In this document: positions 62,023-64,000 of the stretch, one piece after another
Layout of the letters: each line of letters begins with the position of its first letter
Position numbering within the stretch: position 1 is the stretch's first letter
Assembly (NCBI RefSeq): GCF_000149955.1
Contig: NC_030991.1
Coordinates: 1,123,633-1,187,632 of the forward strand
Length of the DNA: 64,000 nt
Origin: Fusarium oxysporum f. sp. lycopersici 4287
Lineage: Eukaryota; Ascomycota; Sordariomycetes; Hypocreales; Nectriaceae
Direction: 5' to 3'
The notes under the pieces: generated by a model
Database searches by the model: none
What the model was told of the DNA's origin: nothing
Seen by the model: only the letters and a program-made list of their open reading frames with translations
Position numbers and translations under genes: made by a program

Positions 62023-63727
62023 ATGACCATGAGGCTGTTTTCGTTGATAGCGATATTGGTATCGCTGTCCAATGCAGCGGCTACTTCAAAGCCTCAACCC
62101 CCGATTTGTATTGTCGGCGCCGGCGTATCCGGCCTTACGGCGGCAAAGGCGCTCGAGGATAAGGGTTACAAGACGGTCATGTTTGAGAAGCGCGATACTG
62201 TTGGTGGCATGTGCCAGTCACATTATGAAGAGTAAGTCCACCCTTCTCGCACCCTGCGGGCTTGTGCCAGTAGGTGGTCATCGTTTTGGAATTTGTCAAC
62301 TGATGGACTGGTTTCTAAAGCGGTCAATACTTCCCCCTCGGCGCTGTGCTCTTCACGGAAAGCCCGAGCTTTGCAGAGACTTTCAGAGTCGTTAATTCCT
62401 CGGGAGTCGACTTCGACACGTTTGACCCTGCATACACCTATGATTACGACCCAAAGACTGGATCTGCGGCTTTGACGCAGGCGTCAACTCCTGCTGCTAT
62501 CCAGGCCTTGCAGGAGGAGCTGGCGCGATATGCTGGTCTTTGGCAGAACGACTTTGCTCCTATTGGAGTTCCCGGCTACAAGGCGAGTTCGTTGGTGTTG
62601 TTGCCCGCACATTACAGCACGGTGTTAACCTGAGCTTGCAGAATGGGGTCCCTAAAGAGTTTACTGTTCCTGCTAAAGAATGGCTTCTCTCGAACAATTT
62701 TCCCATCATAGCTTCTGTTATCAACCGCGGTGCCGGGAACTACGGATACGGCGACTATACTCAGATCCCAATAGTGAGCTACATATCCTGTCCACCTACT
62801 GCTTTGACTGCATAATTTACCAAAATCACAGCTCTACTTCCTGCAGTTCTTTGCGTCAGATATTATTGCGAGTTTTATTGGAACGATGCAGCCTTTCAAA
62901 ACCGGTGACCTCCCACCTAGCAAGTGACATGCCGCATGCAATGGCTAACTCTACGCAGACTTTTTTGAGGTCTTCAAACGTGTATCCAAGACCATCAAGG
63001 GATCAATTCATCTTGGTGTCAAGATCGAGCGCATCAGTATGTGTTCCATTGCCTAGTACTACAATAAAAGCTGATTGATATAGATCGAAGTCCCCAGCCA
63101 AGCATTCGATACCGCAGTACTAAAGGGCGGCATACAAAGACACAGCTCTGCTCGGATGTCATCATCGCGTTCCCTCCCACATCTCGAGCTCTAAAAAAAT
63201 CAGAACTGGTGCTTTCGGCTGCTGAACGAACTCTTTTTGCACAAGTTGGCGTCAACAGCTATTTCGCATCAGCCGTCCGCATGAGCAACCTTGGCGACAA
63301 CCTGACCGTCTCCCAAGAGCTTCCAGACCCTCTCGATCCTTTCAAAGCAGAAGGTCAACCTGTATACCTGACCCGGTTGCATCCAGAGTCCAGCATCGTC
63401 AACGTTTACTCGGCAGATGACCCTGCGCACCCCAGCGTCACCCGAGTCAAGAGGCATCTTATTCGTGATTTGAGCAAGATTAACAAAGACTTGGAAAACG
63501 TTTATGCTGATAGCACAAAGCTGGTTGCTGCAGACATACGCGCATTCAGTGGACAGATCGACTATTTCCCTCATCTGGGACCCGAGGCGTTGGCGGATGG
63601 TTGGTATGAAAGGTTTAATGATCTCCAAGGAAAAGATCACACGTACTTCACTTCTGGACTAAACAGCTTTGAGACTGTTGAATATACGATTCGGGCTGCT
63701 AGGGATTTAGTGGCAACGCACTTCTGA
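62023..63727 (+). CDS. Secreted FAD-dependent oxidoreductase (amine oxidase-like)
   Basis: Six exons: 62023-62231, 62321-62582, 62642-62773, 62832-62904, 62959-63036 and 63084-63727, total 465 residues. Introns are 89, 59, 58, 54 and 47 bp. The second uses a GC donor (AAG-GCGAGT) and acceptor TTGCAG, and only this splice restores GVPGYK-NGVPKEFTVP. Residues 1-20 are a signal peptide (MTMRLFSLIAILVSLSNAAA). The dinucleotide fold follows (ICIVGAGVSGLTAAKALEDK ..VMFEKRDTVGGMCQ). Later blocks: YGYGDYTQIPI, FKRVSKTIKGSIHL, SDVIIAFPPTSRAL and a C-terminal YFTSGLNSFETVE that normally contacts FAD. The substrate is unknown. The fourth intron has an unusual GTGACC donor and is the least certain junction. 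Confidence 0.82.
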
Positions 63728-64000
63728 TAGGAAGTGATTACGGTGATCTAGTGCAGCGCCTTTTCGGGACTTTAGCGCCTTATTCTCTGAAGTGTCTAGT
63801 AGAGCGAGCCTTTAATCAGCAAGGCCGCATTCTTTGTCAATAGCTTCGAAGATGGTGCGCCTAAGGCTCAATACATGACGTTTCTACGCCTTCTGATCAA
63901 AAAGACAAATGGTCACGGTTGGCCAAGCTCTTCAGCACATGTATCCATTGCCGGTCCTGTCGATTTAGACACCTTCCATATCAAGGAGGATGTCTGGCCA
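63728..64000. other. 3' flank, nothing recognised
   Basis: A short open stretch at the window end (63850-64000) may belong to a gene continuing outside; it cannot be assessed. Confidence 0.4.

Noticed and set aside
1..64000. CRISPR arrays, bacterial operons, rRNA or tRNA genes
   Set aside because: The only regular arrays are a eukaryotic-type minisatellite and transposon subterminal repeats; no RNA gene was recognised by eye.

Overview
The window is nuclear DNA of a filamentous ascomycete. Genes carry short introns (47-89 bp) with fungal GT..CTRAY..AG signals. There is a HET-domain gene, and most of the sequence consists of transposable elements typical of Pezizomycotina (Fot/pogo, Tc1, hAT, piggyBac-like and Tad/I-type LINEs). 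Many copies carry transition-type stops that look like RIP. The style suggests a Fusarium-like genome, but that is an inference. There is one 250-bp assembly gap (19440-19689).

Layout. 1-4.7 kb: remains of a large repeated fungal gene (helicase/OrsD-like relic) split by a Fot/pogo element with intact inverted repeats and a TA duplication. 4.9-5.9 kb: a small secreted protein with ten cysteines and a 41-44 bp minisatellite upstream. 9.2-11.5 kb: a two-exon HET-domain gene. 12.2-30.5 kb: a nest of elements. An old hAT element is interrupted by two ~6-kb LINEs pointing tail to tail, each with a matching target-site duplication, and by a second hAT with an intact ORF. 31.7-34.7 kb: a cupin_5 protein and a degenerate bHLH protein. 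35.4-36.75 kb: nested miniature elements inside 148-bp inverted arms.

38.4-44.4 kb: a metabolic island. It holds a zinc alcohol dehydrogenase, a four-exon formate/nitrite-family transporter and a five-exon NAD formate dehydrogenase. The last two are divergently transcribed and plausibly form a formate uptake/oxidation unit. A mutated fragment of the formate dehydrogenase gene lies next to a Tc1 relic at 45 kb. 46.3-49.2 kb: a fluoride exporter (FEX) and, head to head with it, a truncated FEX-like relic. 50.4-61.7 kb: a second copy of the piggyBac-type MITE, a LINE 3' end, an intact hAT, two antiparallel piggyBac-like elements, a pogo tail and another LINE tail. 62.0-63.7 kb: a six-exon secreted FAD-dependent oxidoreductase with one GC-AG intron.

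The host genes (HET, cupin, bHLH, ADH, FNT, FDH, FEX, FAD oxidase, small secreted protein) look like islands in a repeat-rich accessory or subtelomeric region. Gene models with introns were assembled by hand from splice signals and reading frame.
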